From Pseudoflavitalea rhizosphaerae (GTDB lineage: Bacteria; Bacteroidota; Bacteroidia; Chitinophagales; Chitinophagaceae), in assembly GCF_003991355.1 (NCBI RefSeq), contig NZ_RCSU01000001.1, forward strand, positions 186,001-250,000: DNA of 64,000 nt, in the 5' to 3' direction. The number at the start of each line of letters is the position of its first letter. Within the stretch, counting starts at the first letter, position 1. The notes under the pieces are model-generated. The model saw only the letters and a list, made by a program, of their open reading frames with translations, did no database searches and was not told the origin of the DNA. This document shows, piece by piece, positions 34,083-46,167 of this stretch. The position numbers and the translations under genes are program-made.

Positions 34083-35828
34083 TTATGGGACCACCACATC
34101 ATTGGCAGAAGTAGCATACAGGCCGATGAGCGCACCTGTAAAACCTCCTGCCACATCAGTGCTCAGGATGTCACCCGAAACTACGCCTCCAATATTTTTG
34201 AACTGCTGGCCATCCGGAGAAAAACTGAAAGAATAATCATCGCCCTGTGCCGCCACTCTCAACAAAATACCGTTCCCGGAGGCGATCTTTTCACTGCCCA
34301 GGATCGTGGATTTACCATGACCGGTCCTTTCCAGAACGAGGTAGAGATCATCCCCTTTCCGTGTTATTCCGAATACATAATTGAAAGTTTCCTTCTGATA
34401 ACAAACGATCCCTGCCAGGTCCTTTTCCGATTGTGGATTGTATTTCATCTTTACAGTTGCTTCAAAGCTGGCATGCTGTTGCCTGCAAAACAAAGTGGAA
34501 GTAGGTTCTGTAGCTTTGATAGTAACCGGCAGGGGTCTTATTTTCACGCCTTCCTTAGATGTGCTGATAAAATTTTCACGTGCTCCTCTTACTCCGATCC
34601 ACCTGTAATCGAGTGAAGAAGCCGAAAGGTCATCCGTATAGGTAAAGTTGCCATTGGGAAGAAATCCATTCTGCCCGGTAAGATTGGTAACGCCTTTAGG
34701 CATCCGCACCCTGGGCTTCATCGGCACCAGTCCGTTCTCGAAAACGGGAAACTCCCCGCTCCAGTCAACAGGCAGGATAAAGGTTTCCCTGCCGGTATTC
34801 ACCCTGTTCTTTTCATTGGGTCTAACGGCCAGGAATACCCCATAATATTTTCCATCCGGTCCTTCCACCAGGTCTGCATGACCTGCCCAATCCACCTTAT
34901 TGTTCCTGTCTCTCGGAAAATAGCGCTGGGTGAGGATCGGATTACCGGGTGCTGGTTTGAAAGGTCCTTTTGGATCATCGCTCACGAAGATCACTTCACT
35001 ATGCCATCCGCCTGTTCCACCTTCCGCACACATGAGATAATACTTTCCATTTTTCTTATAAAGATGTGGTCCTTCGATCCAGATGGGTTTCTGCGTTATA
35101 TCCACGCCGCCATCCACGATGATCCTGTCTGTTCCAGCCACCACGGCATCTTTTTCCAGGTCGTATTCCCATAGCTTGATCACCCTGTGTCCATTATATA
35201 ACTCTTTACCTCTGGGCGGGGCATCATTATGTACAATATAGGCTTTACCATTATCATCGAAGAACAGGGCCGGGTCGATGCCATCGAATTGCAGTTTGAT
35301 GGGATCGCTCCACCCTTTAGCGGGGTCCTGTGATTTCACTACCATGTTACCGATGCCGCCGGCAATTTGGGTAGTGATCATATAGAATGTATTGTTATGC
35401 GGATTGTATTTGATGTCCGGAGCATAGATCCCTGCTGAGGTCCCGGCTTTCTCCACTTTCAATTGAGATGGCCTGTCTAGCACATGTCCGATCTGTTTCC
35501 AGTTCACCAGGTCTTTTGAATGAAACAAAGGAACGCCGGGCACCATTGAAAAAGAGGAATTGATCAGGTAATAATCATCTCCTTTTCGTGTAATGCTGGG
35601 ATCGGGGTAGCATCCCTGCAAGATCGGACCGTAAAACTCTCCCTCATTCAATGGATTGTTCCTGTAGATCCTGTCGTTGCCCTGGTAAGTGAATTGTGTG
35701 AAAACAGGTTGGTTACCGGCGCTTATCCTTTTCTGTGAGAAAGCAGCAAAAGCGGACAGAACAGCTATCAATATACCTGACATTGACAGCAGTTTTCCGG
35801 AATTAATTTTACCGATGATCTTCTTCAT
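34083..35828 (-). CDS. GH43 glycosidase with C-terminal beta-sandwich domain
   Basis: 581 residues. Signal peptide or anchor about 14-32. The catalytic residues are D76 in CYPDPSI, D185 in GIDPALFF and E252 in IEGPHLY. The motif NSSFSMVPGVPLFHSKDLVNW is typical of beta-xylosidase and arabinofuranosidase subfamilies with an extra concanavalin-like domain (here about 370-581, with YRWIGVRG and FSPDGQQFKNIGG). Secreted or periplasmic. Co-transcribed with the GH43-CBM6 gene and the CE6-like esterase. Likely acts on xylo-oligosaccharides; substrate by inference. Confidence 0.92.
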   Translation of the reverse strand: MKKIIGKINSGKLLSMSGILIAVLSAFAAFSQKRISAGNQPVFTQFTYQGNDRIYRNNPLNEGEFYGPILQGCYPDPSITRKGDDYYLINSSFSMVPGVPLFHSKDLVNWKQIGHVLDRPSQLKVEKAGTSAGIYAPDIKYNPHNNTFYMITTQIAGGIGNMVVKSQDPAKGWSDPIKLQFDGIDPALFFDDNGKAYIVHNDAPPRGKELYNGHRVIKLWEYDLEKDAVVAGTDRIIVDGGVDITQKPIWIEGPHLYKKNGKYYLMCAEGGTGGWHSEVIFVSDDPKGPFKPAPGNPILTQRYFPRDRNNKVDWAGHADLVEGPDGKYYGVFLAVRPNEKNRVNTGRETFILPVDWSGEFPVFENGLVPMKPRVRMPKGVTNLTGQNGFLPNGNFTYTDDLSASSLDYRWIGVRGARENFISTSKEGVKIRPLPVTIKATEPTSTLFCRQQHASFEATVKMKYNPQSEKDLAGIVCYQKETFNYVFGITRKGDDLYLVLERTGHGKSTILGSEKIASGNGILLRVAAQGDDYSFSFSPDGQQFKNIGGVVSGDILSTDVAGGFTGALIGLYATSANDVVVP

Positions 35829-35895
35829 TATTGAATTGCTTAATTATGCTTTGATATTTGAGGCTGAATTCTTTTATGCGTGGCTACGCTTAAAT

Positions 35896-36768
<873 letters not shown>

Positions 36769-36834
36769 TCATATGGCATTCTGATCAAAAGTAAACCGGT
36801 GGTATTCTCTTTGTTGGGAGAAATGGAGAAAACA

Positions 36835-36886
36835 GTAGCACAAATGTTCATCAACAAGATGCCCGGCCATTCAACATTTGTGCTAC
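36835..36886. promoter_or_regulatory. 14-bp inverted repeat in the CE6/GH43 divergent promoter
   Basis: GTAGCACAAATGTT (36835-36848) and its exact complement AACATTTGTGCTAC (36873-36886) separated by 24 bases. The same GCACAAATGTTCA sequence recurs at 57169-57181, before the large SusC operon, so this is a candidate operator for a shared regulator. Confidence 0.6.
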
Positions 36887-37020
36887 ACATTTTGACATCA
36901 TACCCATTCCCGTTTTTTCTGTTCGGCTACATTTGTTGGTGATCGAATCTTACGCTCTTCCGCGCTATCCCGGCTATTTGCGTATGGCTGGCCAGGTTAC
37001 CATCTAAAATCATAACGATC

Positions 37021-38595
37021 ATGATATTGATCCATAAAGCAATTGTTTCATTACTGATATTCCTGATAGTTGTGCAGGCTAAAGCCCAGGATGGGGCCGG
37101 AGAACAGGCAAAGAACCCGGTAATATTTGCAGATGTTCCTGATATGTCCGTCATCCGCGTTGGCGACACCTATTACATGAGCAGCACCACGATGCATATG
37201 AGTCCCGGTGTTCCAATCATGAGATCGAAAGACATGGTGAACTGGACCATCGTTTCCTATGCATATGATATCCTCGATGATATGGGCCCCCTCAACCTGG
37301 AAAACGGGAAAAACAGCTACGGTCATGGTTCCTGGGCCAGCAGTCTGCGTTATCATAAAGGAACTTTTTATGTAAGCACTTTTGCAGGCAATACCGGCAA
37401 AACCTATATCTACACTACAAAAGATATTGAGAAAGGGCCCTGGAAGAAGATCAGCTTCGCTCCTTCCCTTCATGACCATTCTCTCTACTTCGCAGAAGAT
37501 GGCAGGATCTTTATGGTGTATGGCGCTGGTAAGATCATGATCGCGGAGTTGGCAGAGGATCTTTCCGGCATCAAGCCGGGGACCATACCAACAGTGCTGA
37601 TAGAGAATGCCAGCGCACCTGCCGGCAGCAATGTTGGTTTACAGGCGGAAGGTTCACAATTGTTCCGCATCAATAATAAGTTCTATCTCTTCAATATCTG
37701 CTGGCCGCGAGGCGGTATGCGTACCGTCATCATTCATCGTGCAGATAAACTGGAAGCCCCCTGGGAAGGACGGGTTGGCCTGCAGGACCTGGGCGTGGCG
37801 CAGGGCGGACTGATCAGTACGCCTGAAGGTAACTGGTATGCCTACCTGTTCCGGGATTACGGCGCAGTTGGACGGATCCCCTATTGGGTCCCTGTAAAAT
37901 GGGAAAACGACTGGCCGGTATTGGGTGAGAATGGAAAAGTTCCTGTTCAATTGAACCTGCCTGCCAGCAAAGGATTGGAACCCGGTATCGTTACATCGGA
38001 TGAGTTCAAACGCAAAAAAGGAGAACCAGCTCTTCCACTCGCCTGGCAATGGAACCATAACCCGGATAATAATAACTGGTCGCTCACCAAACGCCCTGGT
38101 TTTCTCCGTCTCACCACGGGCAGGATAGACTCTTCCATAATACAGGCACGCAATACGCTTACACAGCGGACCTTCGGTCCGCAATCATCCGGGGCTACGG
38201 CTATAGATGTATCGAATATGAAAGACGGTGATTGTGCAGGTCTGCTGCTATTGCAAAAAAAATATGGATGGGCAGGCGTTAAGATGGAGAATGGTGAACC
38301 ATATATTGTGATGGTTAGTGCTGAATCAGGAACCCCCATCGAAATGCAACGGGTAGTGCTGAAAGGGAAAACGGTACATCTCAGGGCTGACTGCAACTTC
38401 ATGGATCTTGCGGATAAAGCCGATTTCTATTACAGTTTGGATGGGAAAAAATGGACACAGATCGGAGGATCACTGAAGATGTCGTACACCATTCCCCATT
38501 TCATGGGTTACAGATTCGGGTTATTCAATTACGCTACGCTTTCAACAGGCGGATTTGCAGATTTCGATTATTTCCACATCGGTAAAACATTATGA
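37021..38595 (+). CDS. GH43 glycosidase with C-terminal beta-sandwich
   Basis: 524 residues, signal peptide 1-22 (VQAKAQ). Catalytic candidates are D41 in FADVPDMSV (Met replaces the usual Pro after this Asp), D152 in HDHSLYF and E210 in LQAEGSQLF. The motif STTMHMSPGVPIMRSKDMVNW places it in the same broad group as the 34083-35828 enzyme but from a separate lineage. Residues about 330-524 form a concanavalin-like accessory domain (TSDEFKRKKG, YYSLDGKKWTQIG). Likely xylosidase or arabinofuranosidase on xylan fragments. It is divergent from the CE6 gene and ends at a strong terminator. Confidence 0.9.
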   Translation: MILIHKAIVSLLIFLIVVQAKAQDGAGEQAKNPVIFADVPDMSVIRVGDTYYMSSTTMHMSPGVPIMRSKDMVNWTIVSYAYDILDDMGPLNLENGKNSYGHGSWASSLRYHKGTFYVSTFAGNTGKTYIYTTKDIEKGPWKKISFAPSLHDHSLYFAEDGRIFMVYGAGKIMIAELAEDLSGIKPGTIPTVLIENASAPAGSNVGLQAEGSQLFRINNKFYLFNICWPRGGMRTVIIHRADKLEAPWEGRVGLQDLGVAQGGLISTPEGNWYAYLFRDYGAVGRIPYWVPVKWENDWPVLGENGKVPVQLNLPASKGLEPGIVTSDEFKRKKGEPALPLAWQWNHNPDNNNWSLTKRPGFLRLTTGRIDSSIIQARNTLTQRTFGPQSSGATAIDVSNMKDGDCAGLLLLQKKYGWAGVKMENGEPYIVMVSAESGTPIEMQRVVLKGKTVHLRADCNFMDLADKADFYYSLDGKKWTQIGGSLKMSYTIPHFMGYRFGLFNYATLSTGGFADFDYFHIGKTL

Positions 38596-38640
38596 TGCAA
38601 GAGATCACTTACCAATAGTGGTAGTTTCATATAGCAATGA

Positions 38641-38671
38641 GCCCGATGTTTTTACATCGGGTATTTTTTTT
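38641..38671 (+). terminator. intrinsic terminator after the plus-strand GH43
   Basis: A perfect stem CCCGATGT (38642-38649) with ACATCGGG (38654-38661), a four-T loop, and a tail TATTTTTTTT. It directly meets the stop codon of the convergent AraC gene. Confidence 0.9.
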
Positions 38672-39554
38672 AGAACAAGCCCGGACTATGGTATTGCTCA
38701 CGATATTTTCCCGGAGTAAGACTGGTAACTTTTTTGAAAACTTTCATGAAATGCGGGAGGGTGTCAAAACCCAATACCTCACTGATCTGGGCAAGAGACT
38801 GATCAGTGGTTACCATCAGGTATTGCGCTCTTTCGATCCTCTTGGTGTGAATATAAGACAAGGGCCGCTCCCCTGTCATTTTCAAAAACAATCTTGAAAG
38901 ATAATCCGGATGCAGGTTCACCATATTGGCAAGCATCTGTACAGTGAGGGTTTTATGAAGGTTCAGCTCGATATACCCTATCAGGTCCACCACTTTGGAA
39001 GGCAGTCCGGCAGCATTCGACTGCTGCAGTTGTTCAGGCACCAGGAATCTTGAAACGAGTTGCAGGAGAATACCCTGGGACTCCATAAACAGCGCATATC
39101 CCTGATTGTTATTCAGCTCTGCATATTCCTTATAATAAATGTTTTTCTCATATACCCTGGGATTATCGGAACGGTTGATCTTCCGGAATGGGTTGATCTC
39201 CAAAAGCCGTTGAACATTCAGTATGTCCTGCCGGCCGGCTTTTAGCTTCACTATTTTTCGCCTGTTATGGAACAATGAGATCCCTTCAGCTGTATCCTCG
39301 AAAAAATGAATGAAATATTGTTTCATCGATCCCGCACAATAAAGATTGCATAACGTAAAGGCAGGGATCAGGTACATAAAACCCGGTTCCAGCATACAGG
39401 TCCCGTCCTGATCAGAAACCTCTCCATGCCCTTCATCGATATAGTAAAGGCGGTAATAGGGACTCAAAACATTTTTGTAATTCCACTTTTTGCCCAACTG
39501 AACATGGTCTACGTTGAGCAGTGTGAAAGAATGCCTGAGGATCCTTTTGATCAT
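38670..39554 (-). CDS. AraC family transcriptional regulator
   Basis: 294 residues from the ATG at 39554; longer in-frame starts reach into the aldo/keto reductase gene and give no domain. The N-terminal part (about 20-100; YRLYYIDEGHGEV, LEPGFMYLIPAFT) is a cupin-like sugar-sensing domain and the C-terminal about 190-290 has two HTH motifs (LTVQMLANMVNLHPDYLSRL and LAQISEVLGFDTLPHFMKVF). It lies between GH43 and the AKR/Zn-ADH genes and is divergent from the latter with 101 bp between starts, so it probably regulates them. It could also recognise the GCACAAATGTT element; both are inference. Confidence 0.92.
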   Translation of the reverse strand: MIKRILRHSFTLLNVDHVQLGKKWNYKNVLSPYYRLYYIDEGHGEVSDQDGTCMLEPGFMYLIPAFTLCNLYCAGSMKQYFIHFFEDTAEGISLFHNRRKIVKLKAGRQDILNVQRLLEINPFRKINRSDNPRVYEKNIYYKEYAELNNNQGYALFMESQGILLQLVSRFLVPEQLQQSNAAGLPSKVVDLIGYIELNLHKTLTVQMLANMVNLHPDYLSRLFLKMTGERPLSYIHTKRIERAQYLMVTTDQSLAQISEVLGFDTLPHFMKVFKKVTSLTPGKYREQYHSPGLF

Positions 39555-39655
39555 AAGAGTTGAAGTCGGATTTATATAATGTAAAGTCGAATCTATGTAT
39601 TTTTTCCTGCTTCCTTCGATTTTAGATTTAGACTGCAAATCCAAAGAATAGCAAT

Positions 39656-40675
39656 ATGGTACAACTCCCTCCTGTGATAGCGGGGACCAGTTCACTTGGC
39701 AATCTCTACACAGCTCTTCCTCCTGAAAAAAAGAAACAGATCGTGGCAGCATACCTGGAAACAGCTGGCAGGCCTGCAGTATTCGACTGTGCCGGAAAAT
39801 ATGGTGCGGGCCTTGCATTGGAGGCACTGGGCCGGTGTCTGAAAGAACTGGGTGTTCCTCCTGAAGAAGTGATGATCAGCAATAAGCTCGGCTGGGTCCG
39901 GACACCTCTTGAATCAGCTGAACCGGTTTTTGAACCGGGAATTTGGAAAGACCTCAGGCATGATGCCCGGCAGCAGATCGGTTATGATGAGATCATGGAA
40001 TGTTTTGAACAGGGCAATGAGCTGCTGGGAGATTATAACGCAGGAATGGTTTCCATTCATGATCCGGATGAATATCTTTTTGCTGCCGGCAGTGAAGAAG
40101 ATGCTGAAGTACGGTACACAAATATTCTCGATGGATACCGGGCCCTTACGGACCTGAAGCAACAGGGGTTGGTGGATTCCATCGGCATAGGTTCAAAAGA
40201 CTGGAAAACGATACAAAGGATCAGCGGGGATATAATGCTGGATTGGGTGATGTTTGCCAATAGTCTTACAATATACAGTCATCCCACGGCATTGATGAAT
40301 TTCGTGAATGAACTATCGGCTAATGGGGTCACAGTGATCAACTCTGCCGTGTTCCATGGAGGCTTTCTCACAGGTGGTGATTATTTCAACTATCGGCGGG
40401 TATCCAGGGATATTGAAGCACACCGGGATTTGTTTGTATGGAGGGACCGCTTTTATACCATCTGCAGGGAGTTTGGGATCAATCCTGCTTCAGCCGCCAT
40501 CAGGTTTGCACTCGATATTCCCGGCGTGCACAGTATCGCGCTTAGCAGCAGCTCGCCGGCCCGCACCAGGGAGAACCTGTTGATGACTGATGCAGTTATC
40601 CCACAGGAGTTTTGGCAGGAAATGAAGGTACGGGGACTTCTATCTGAAAATGTCAGCAACAGCATCGATCAATAA
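39656..40675 (+). CDS. aldo/keto reductase, probable L-galactose/L-fucose dehydrogenase
   Basis: 339 residues, no signal peptide. The AKR tetrad is visible: D44, Y49 (CAGKYGAG), K77 (SNKLGW) and H135 (SIHDPD). The N-terminus (IAGTSSLGNLY) and C-terminal cofactor region (SIALSSSSPARTRENL) fit the branch of D-threo-aldose 1-dehydrogenases, which oxidise L-fucose, L-galactose or D-arabinose to lactones. It is 18 bp upstream of an LgoD-like dehydrogenase and near a GH95 gene, so L-galactose oxidation is the favoured role (inference). L-fucose cannot be excluded. Confidence 0.88.
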   Translation: MVQLPPVIAGTSSLGNLYTALPPEKKKQIVAAYLETAGRPAVFDCAGKYGAGLALEALGRCLKELGVPPEEVMISNKLGWVRTPLESAEPVFEPGIWKDLRHDARQQIGYDEIMECFEQGNELLGDYNAGMVSIHDPDEYLFAAGSEEDAEVRYTNILDGYRALTDLKQQGLVDSIGIGSKDWKTIQRISGDIMLDWVMFANSLTIYSHPTALMNFVNELSANGVTVINSAVFHGGFLTGGDYFNYRRVSRDIEAHRDLFVWRDRFYTICREFGINPASAAIRFALDIPGVHSIALSSSSPARTRENLLMTDAVIPQEFWQEMKVRGLLSENVSNSIDQ

Positions 40676-40693
40676 CCAATACTTGAATAAGCA

Positions 40694-41710
40694 ATGAAAT
40701 TCTTAAGTTGTCAGGAACCCGGCAAACTTGAATATGGCACAGCGACTGACCCAATCCCGCAGGAAGGGCATGTAATCATCAAAGTGAAGCATATCGGCGT
40801 TTGCGGAACCGACTTACATGCATACGAAGGCACCCAGCCCTATTTCACCTATCCAAGGATACTGGGTCATGAAATAGCCGGTGAGCTGGCAGACAATAAT
40901 GGAATTACGGATTTAAAAGTTGGTGAGGCAGTCACCATCGTGCCATATTTTTCCTGCGGACATTGTATAGCCTGTCGCAGTGGAGCATTCAACTGCTGTG
41001 TATCCATCAAGGTATTTGGTGTACATATCGATGGAGGGATGCAGGAGTATATCAGCGTTCCCGCCAACAGCCTGGTGAAAGGTGAAGGATTATCGTTGCA
41101 GGAACTTGCACTAACGGAGCCGCTGGCCATCGGCGCTCACGCAGTACAAAGAGCGGCCATCTCTCCCGGCAACACGGTTGTAGTCTGCGGTGCAGGCGCT
41201 ATTGGCCTTGGCATCATGGAAATGGCCAGGCTGGCCGGCGCCACCATTATTGCCATCGATGTAAATGAAAGAAGACTTGAATTCTGCCGGGAAAAAACGG
41301 GCGTCACGCACACCATTCATGCAGGCAGAACCAATGCGGTGGAAGCAGTAAGCGATATCACATCCGGCGATATGTCAGCTATTGTATTTGATGCAACAGG
41401 GAACCTCCAAGCCATCGAAAAAGGGCTCCAATACCTGGCACACAGCGGGAAATATATCCTGGTTGGTTTGCAAAAACAAGCGTTCAGTTTTTCCCACCCT
41501 GAGTTCCACAAAAGAGAAACAACGTTGATGAGCAGCCGAAATGCACTACGAAAAGATTTTGAAGCGGTTGTTTTGGCAATACGCAATAAAAAGATCGACC
41601 CGGCGTCCTTCATAACGCATACAGTACAATTCAGTGAGGTTGCGAATAATTTCGAAAGCTGGCTGAAACCGGAAAGCGGGGTGATCAAACCTATGGTCCG
41701 GTTTGACTGA
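40694..41710 (+). CDS. zinc alcohol dehydrogenase, L-galactonate 5-dehydrogenase-like
   Basis: 338 residues of the medium-chain zinc dehydrogenase family. Catalytic zinc ligands are C37 (GVCGTDLHAY), H59/E60 (ILGHEIAGE) and E142; the structural zinc cysteines are C88, C91, C94 and C101 or C102. The NAD-binding motif is CGAGAIGLGI (165-174). The C-terminal FSHPEFHKRETTLMSSRN closely resembles what I recall of E. coli LgoD (YjjN), which oxidises L-galactonate to D-tagaturonate. Paired with an aldose dehydrogenase (18 bp gap), it would give the second oxidation of L-galactose catabolism. A lactonase is not in this window. Confidence 0.87.
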   Translation: MKFLSCQEPGKLEYGTATDPIPQEGHVIIKVKHIGVCGTDLHAYEGTQPYFTYPRILGHEIAGELADNNGITDLKVGEAVTIVPYFSCGHCIACRSGAFNCCVSIKVFGVHIDGGMQEYISVPANSLVKGEGLSLQELALTEPLAIGAHAVQRAAISPGNTVVVCGAGAIGLGIMEMARLAGATIIAIDVNERRLEFCREKTGVTHTIHAGRTNAVEAVSDITSGDMSAIVFDATGNLQAIEKGLQYLAHSGKYILVGLQKQAFSFSHPEFHKRETTLMSSRNALRKDFEAVVLAIRNKKIDPASFITHTVQFSEVANNFESWLKPESGVIKPMVRFD

Positions 41711-41730
41711 CCACAGACCGGCACGGTCAG
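41707..41730. terminator. hairpin between convergent Zn-ADH and GH95 genes
   Basis: CTGACC (41707-41712) with GGTCAG (41725-41730), containing a nested GACCG-GCA-CGGTC palindrome. It lies in the 22-bp convergent gap. No clear U tract on either strand, so termination is uncertain. Confidence 0.4.
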
Positions 41731-41732
41731 CT

Positions 41733-44201
41733 CTAATAACCGATCAAGCTGTAAACACTTCCCTTCTGCGTATGCAGATCATATTCCCTTGTTGCCCTGA
41801 TAACGGGAGCAGTGATAGTGGCTTTGGGTGAAACAACTGCCGGAGCTGTTTCTATAATTTGGAAGAAAGGGTTTTTATTTTCTCCCTTCGCAGGAGTAAT
41901 TGTGAAGCGGCCTGCGGGCTTCAATCCATTGGGAGTCCGCAGCCGCAGGTTGCCTCCCAGCGTTGAGCGGATAACCAGTTTTGAAACCTTTCCATCTTTC
42001 CACTCCATTTGCACAATTTCAAAACCTCCCCATGCCCGCAGCCCTGATATTTTTCCTGAAGGCCAGGCATCGGGTAAGGCAGGTAAAAGATCGATGGCGC
42101 CATCTGCACATTGCAGCAGCATCTCGGTTATCCCTGATGTACAACCGAAATTCCCATCTATCTGGAATGGGGGATGTGCATCGAACAGGTTATTATAAGT
42201 TCCTCCACCGTCACGAATGACACCTACTGGTGTAAGCTGATTACGGATCAGCCTATAAGCATGATTGCCATCACGCATACGTGCCCACCAGTTCACTTTC
42301 CAACCCATGCTCCAGCCGGTTGAAACATCTGAACGCTGGATCAGGGTGTTCCTGGCAGCGCTGTACAGGGCTGGTGTTCTAAATGCAGAGATCTGATTGG
42401 ATGGAAAGAGGCCATACAGGTGGGAGATATGACGGTGATGATCATTCGGATCATCGATATCATCCAGCCACTCCTGCAATTGCCCGTGTTGTCCAACCTG
42501 CATGGGCGGCAGGCGGTCCCGCATTCTTTTAAGTGTATCACAGAGAAGTTGATCTTTCCCCAGGATCCTTGCTGCACGGATCACCGTGTTGAATACATCG
42601 AAGACGATCTGGTTATCCATGGTAACACCTGCATCCAGTGATGAGCCCTGATGCGCGGCAGGCGCATTCTCCGGCGACAAACCAGGATTAACAACCAACC
42701 AGCGCCGCGCAGGATGCTCTACGAGGAAATCCACATAGAATAAAGCTGCATCACGTAACACAGGGTATACAGAGTCAAGGAACTTCTTATCTCCGTTATA
42801 TAAGAAATGTTCCCAGAGATGCTGTACCAACCATCCCCCACCGGCGGTCCATGCCCCCCATTGTGCGCCATCAACAGCTCCCGTGACGCGCCAGATATCA
42901 GTATTGTGGTGGGCCATCCATCCTCGGGCGCCATACATCACGCGGGCTGTTTCACGTCCAGTAACAGCCAGTTCCCTGATCATTCGCAGGAAGGGCTCAT
43001 GCAATTCAGAAAGATTGGTCCGTTCAGCCGGCCAGTAATTCATTTCAGCATTGATATTGATCGTATACTTGCTATCCCATGGTGGGCGCATGTGCTGGTT
43101 CCAGATCCCCTGCAGGTTGGCAGGCTGCCCGCCGGGTTGCGAGGAAGAGATCAGCAGATAACGGCCGAACTGATAATAGAGTGTCACCAGGTGTGGGTCC
43201 TCCGTGCTGTTGAAAAGTTTCAACCTCTGGTCGGTTGGTAATTTCGCAGCATCCGTATGTCCAAGGTCCAGCTTCACCCTGTTGAAATAATGGCGGTAAG
43301 CGGCTATATGTGCCGACCTGATAGCGTCATATGAAAAAACAGCAGCCTTCTTCAAAGCTGCTGCTGCCCGCTCATGCTCATTCCCACTGAGATCATTGTA
43401 ATGTTTGAAATTGGATGCGATCGAAATATAGATGGTGGCAGAATTGGCTCCCTGCACAATCAATGCAGTATCATTCGAAACCAGTTTACCACCTTCCTGC
43501 TTCACACGAACCAGTCCTTTGAATTTTATCTTTCCGGTTACTCCTTCATGATCGATGGTAGTACCGGCAATCTCAAGCTCCATATTGGCCGATACATGTG
43601 TTGTTGCCCCGGGCTGCGGCGTAGTAAAAAATGCTTTGAAAGAAAGCTGTCCGGGTTTTGAAGCAGTCAACCTCACCACTACAACAGGATGCGCCAATGA
43701 TGCCAACACTTCCCTCGTATACAACACATCCCCTGATGTATAAGAAGTTTTGGTTACTGCATTTTCTATATCCAGTTCCCGGTAATAATCAGCGTACGAC
43801 TCATGACCTTCGAACAGCAGTTGCAAACTGCCAACAGGCTGAAACATCTGGCCATGTGATCCTTTGCTAATGATAGCTTTGTCCGCCAGTTTTTCCGCTT
43901 CTTTTTGTTTGCCTTCAAAAATAAGTTTCCTGATCTCCGGCAACGCTTCAAGAGCAGCCGGGTTATCATTCCTGTTAGGGCTGCCACTCCATACCGTATG
44001 TTCATTCAACTGAATGGTCTCGCGGGATACATTGCCATACACCATCGCCCCCATCCGTCCGTTACCAACTGGTAATGCATTTTCCCAGGTTTGACCTGCA
44101 GGGTGGTTGTACCACAATTTCAGCCCGGGAGCCTGCGCTATCCCTTTTACATGGAGCAGTACCAAAGCAAAACAAAAAAAGCGAAGTATGTATCTTGTCA
44201 T
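41733..44201 (-). CDS. GH95 alpha-L-fucosidase/alpha-L-galactosidase
   Basis: 822 residues, signal peptide to about 22. GH95 features: N-terminal [20 protein letters not shown] with NGRMGAM and [11 protein letters not shown], the (alpha/alpha)6 region with [12 protein letters not shown] (N382, N384), the general acid E511 in PGLSPEN and D682 in QIDGNFG. The residue two before the Asn-Ile-Asn motif is T380. In GH95 an uncharged Thr near this pocket position, in place of His, has been tied to acceptance of L-galactose (recollection). Its neighbours make corn-xylan L-galactose plausible; L-fucose on xyloglucan is the alternative. Last gene of the large locus. Confidence 0.93.
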   Translation of the reverse strand: MTRYILRFFCFALVLLHVKGIAQAPGLKLWYNHPAGQTWENALPVGNGRMGAMVYGNVSRETIQLNEHTVWSGSPNRNDNPAALEALPEIRKLIFEGKQKEAEKLADKAIISKGSHGQMFQPVGSLQLLFEGHESYADYYRELDIENAVTKTSYTSGDVLYTREVLASLAHPVVVVRLTASKPGQLSFKAFFTTPQPGATTHVSANMELEIAGTTIDHEGVTGKIKFKGLVRVKQEGGKLVSNDTALIVQGANSATIYISIASNFKHYNDLSGNEHERAAAALKKAAVFSYDAIRSAHIAAYRHYFNRVKLDLGHTDAAKLPTDQRLKLFNSTEDPHLVTLYYQFGRYLLISSSQPGGQPANLQGIWNQHMRPPWDSKYTININAEMNYWPAERTNLSELHEPFLRMIRELAVTGRETARVMYGARGWMAHHNTDIWRVTGAVDGAQWGAWTAGGGWLVQHLWEHFLYNGDKKFLDSVYPVLRDAALFYVDFLVEHPARRWLVVNPGLSPENAPAAHQGSSLDAGVTMDNQIVFDVFNTVIRAARILGKDQLLCDTLKRMRDRLPPMQVGQHGQLQEWLDDIDDPNDHHRHISHLYGLFPSNQISAFRTPALYSAARNTLIQRSDVSTGWSMGWKVNWWARMRDGNHAYRLIRNQLTPVGVIRDGGGTYNNLFDAHPPFQIDGNFGCTSGITEMLLQCADGAIDLLPALPDAWPSGKISGLRAWGGFEIVQMEWKDGKVSKLVIRSTLGGNLRLRTPNGLKPAGRFTITPAKGENKNPFFQIIETAPAVVSPKATITAPVIRATREYDLHTQKGSVYSLIGY

Positions 44202-44228
44202 AGGACCCGGAACTTAGGTAATAGAAAT

Positions 44229-46160
<1,932 letters not shown>

Positions 46161-46167
46161 TCAGCAA

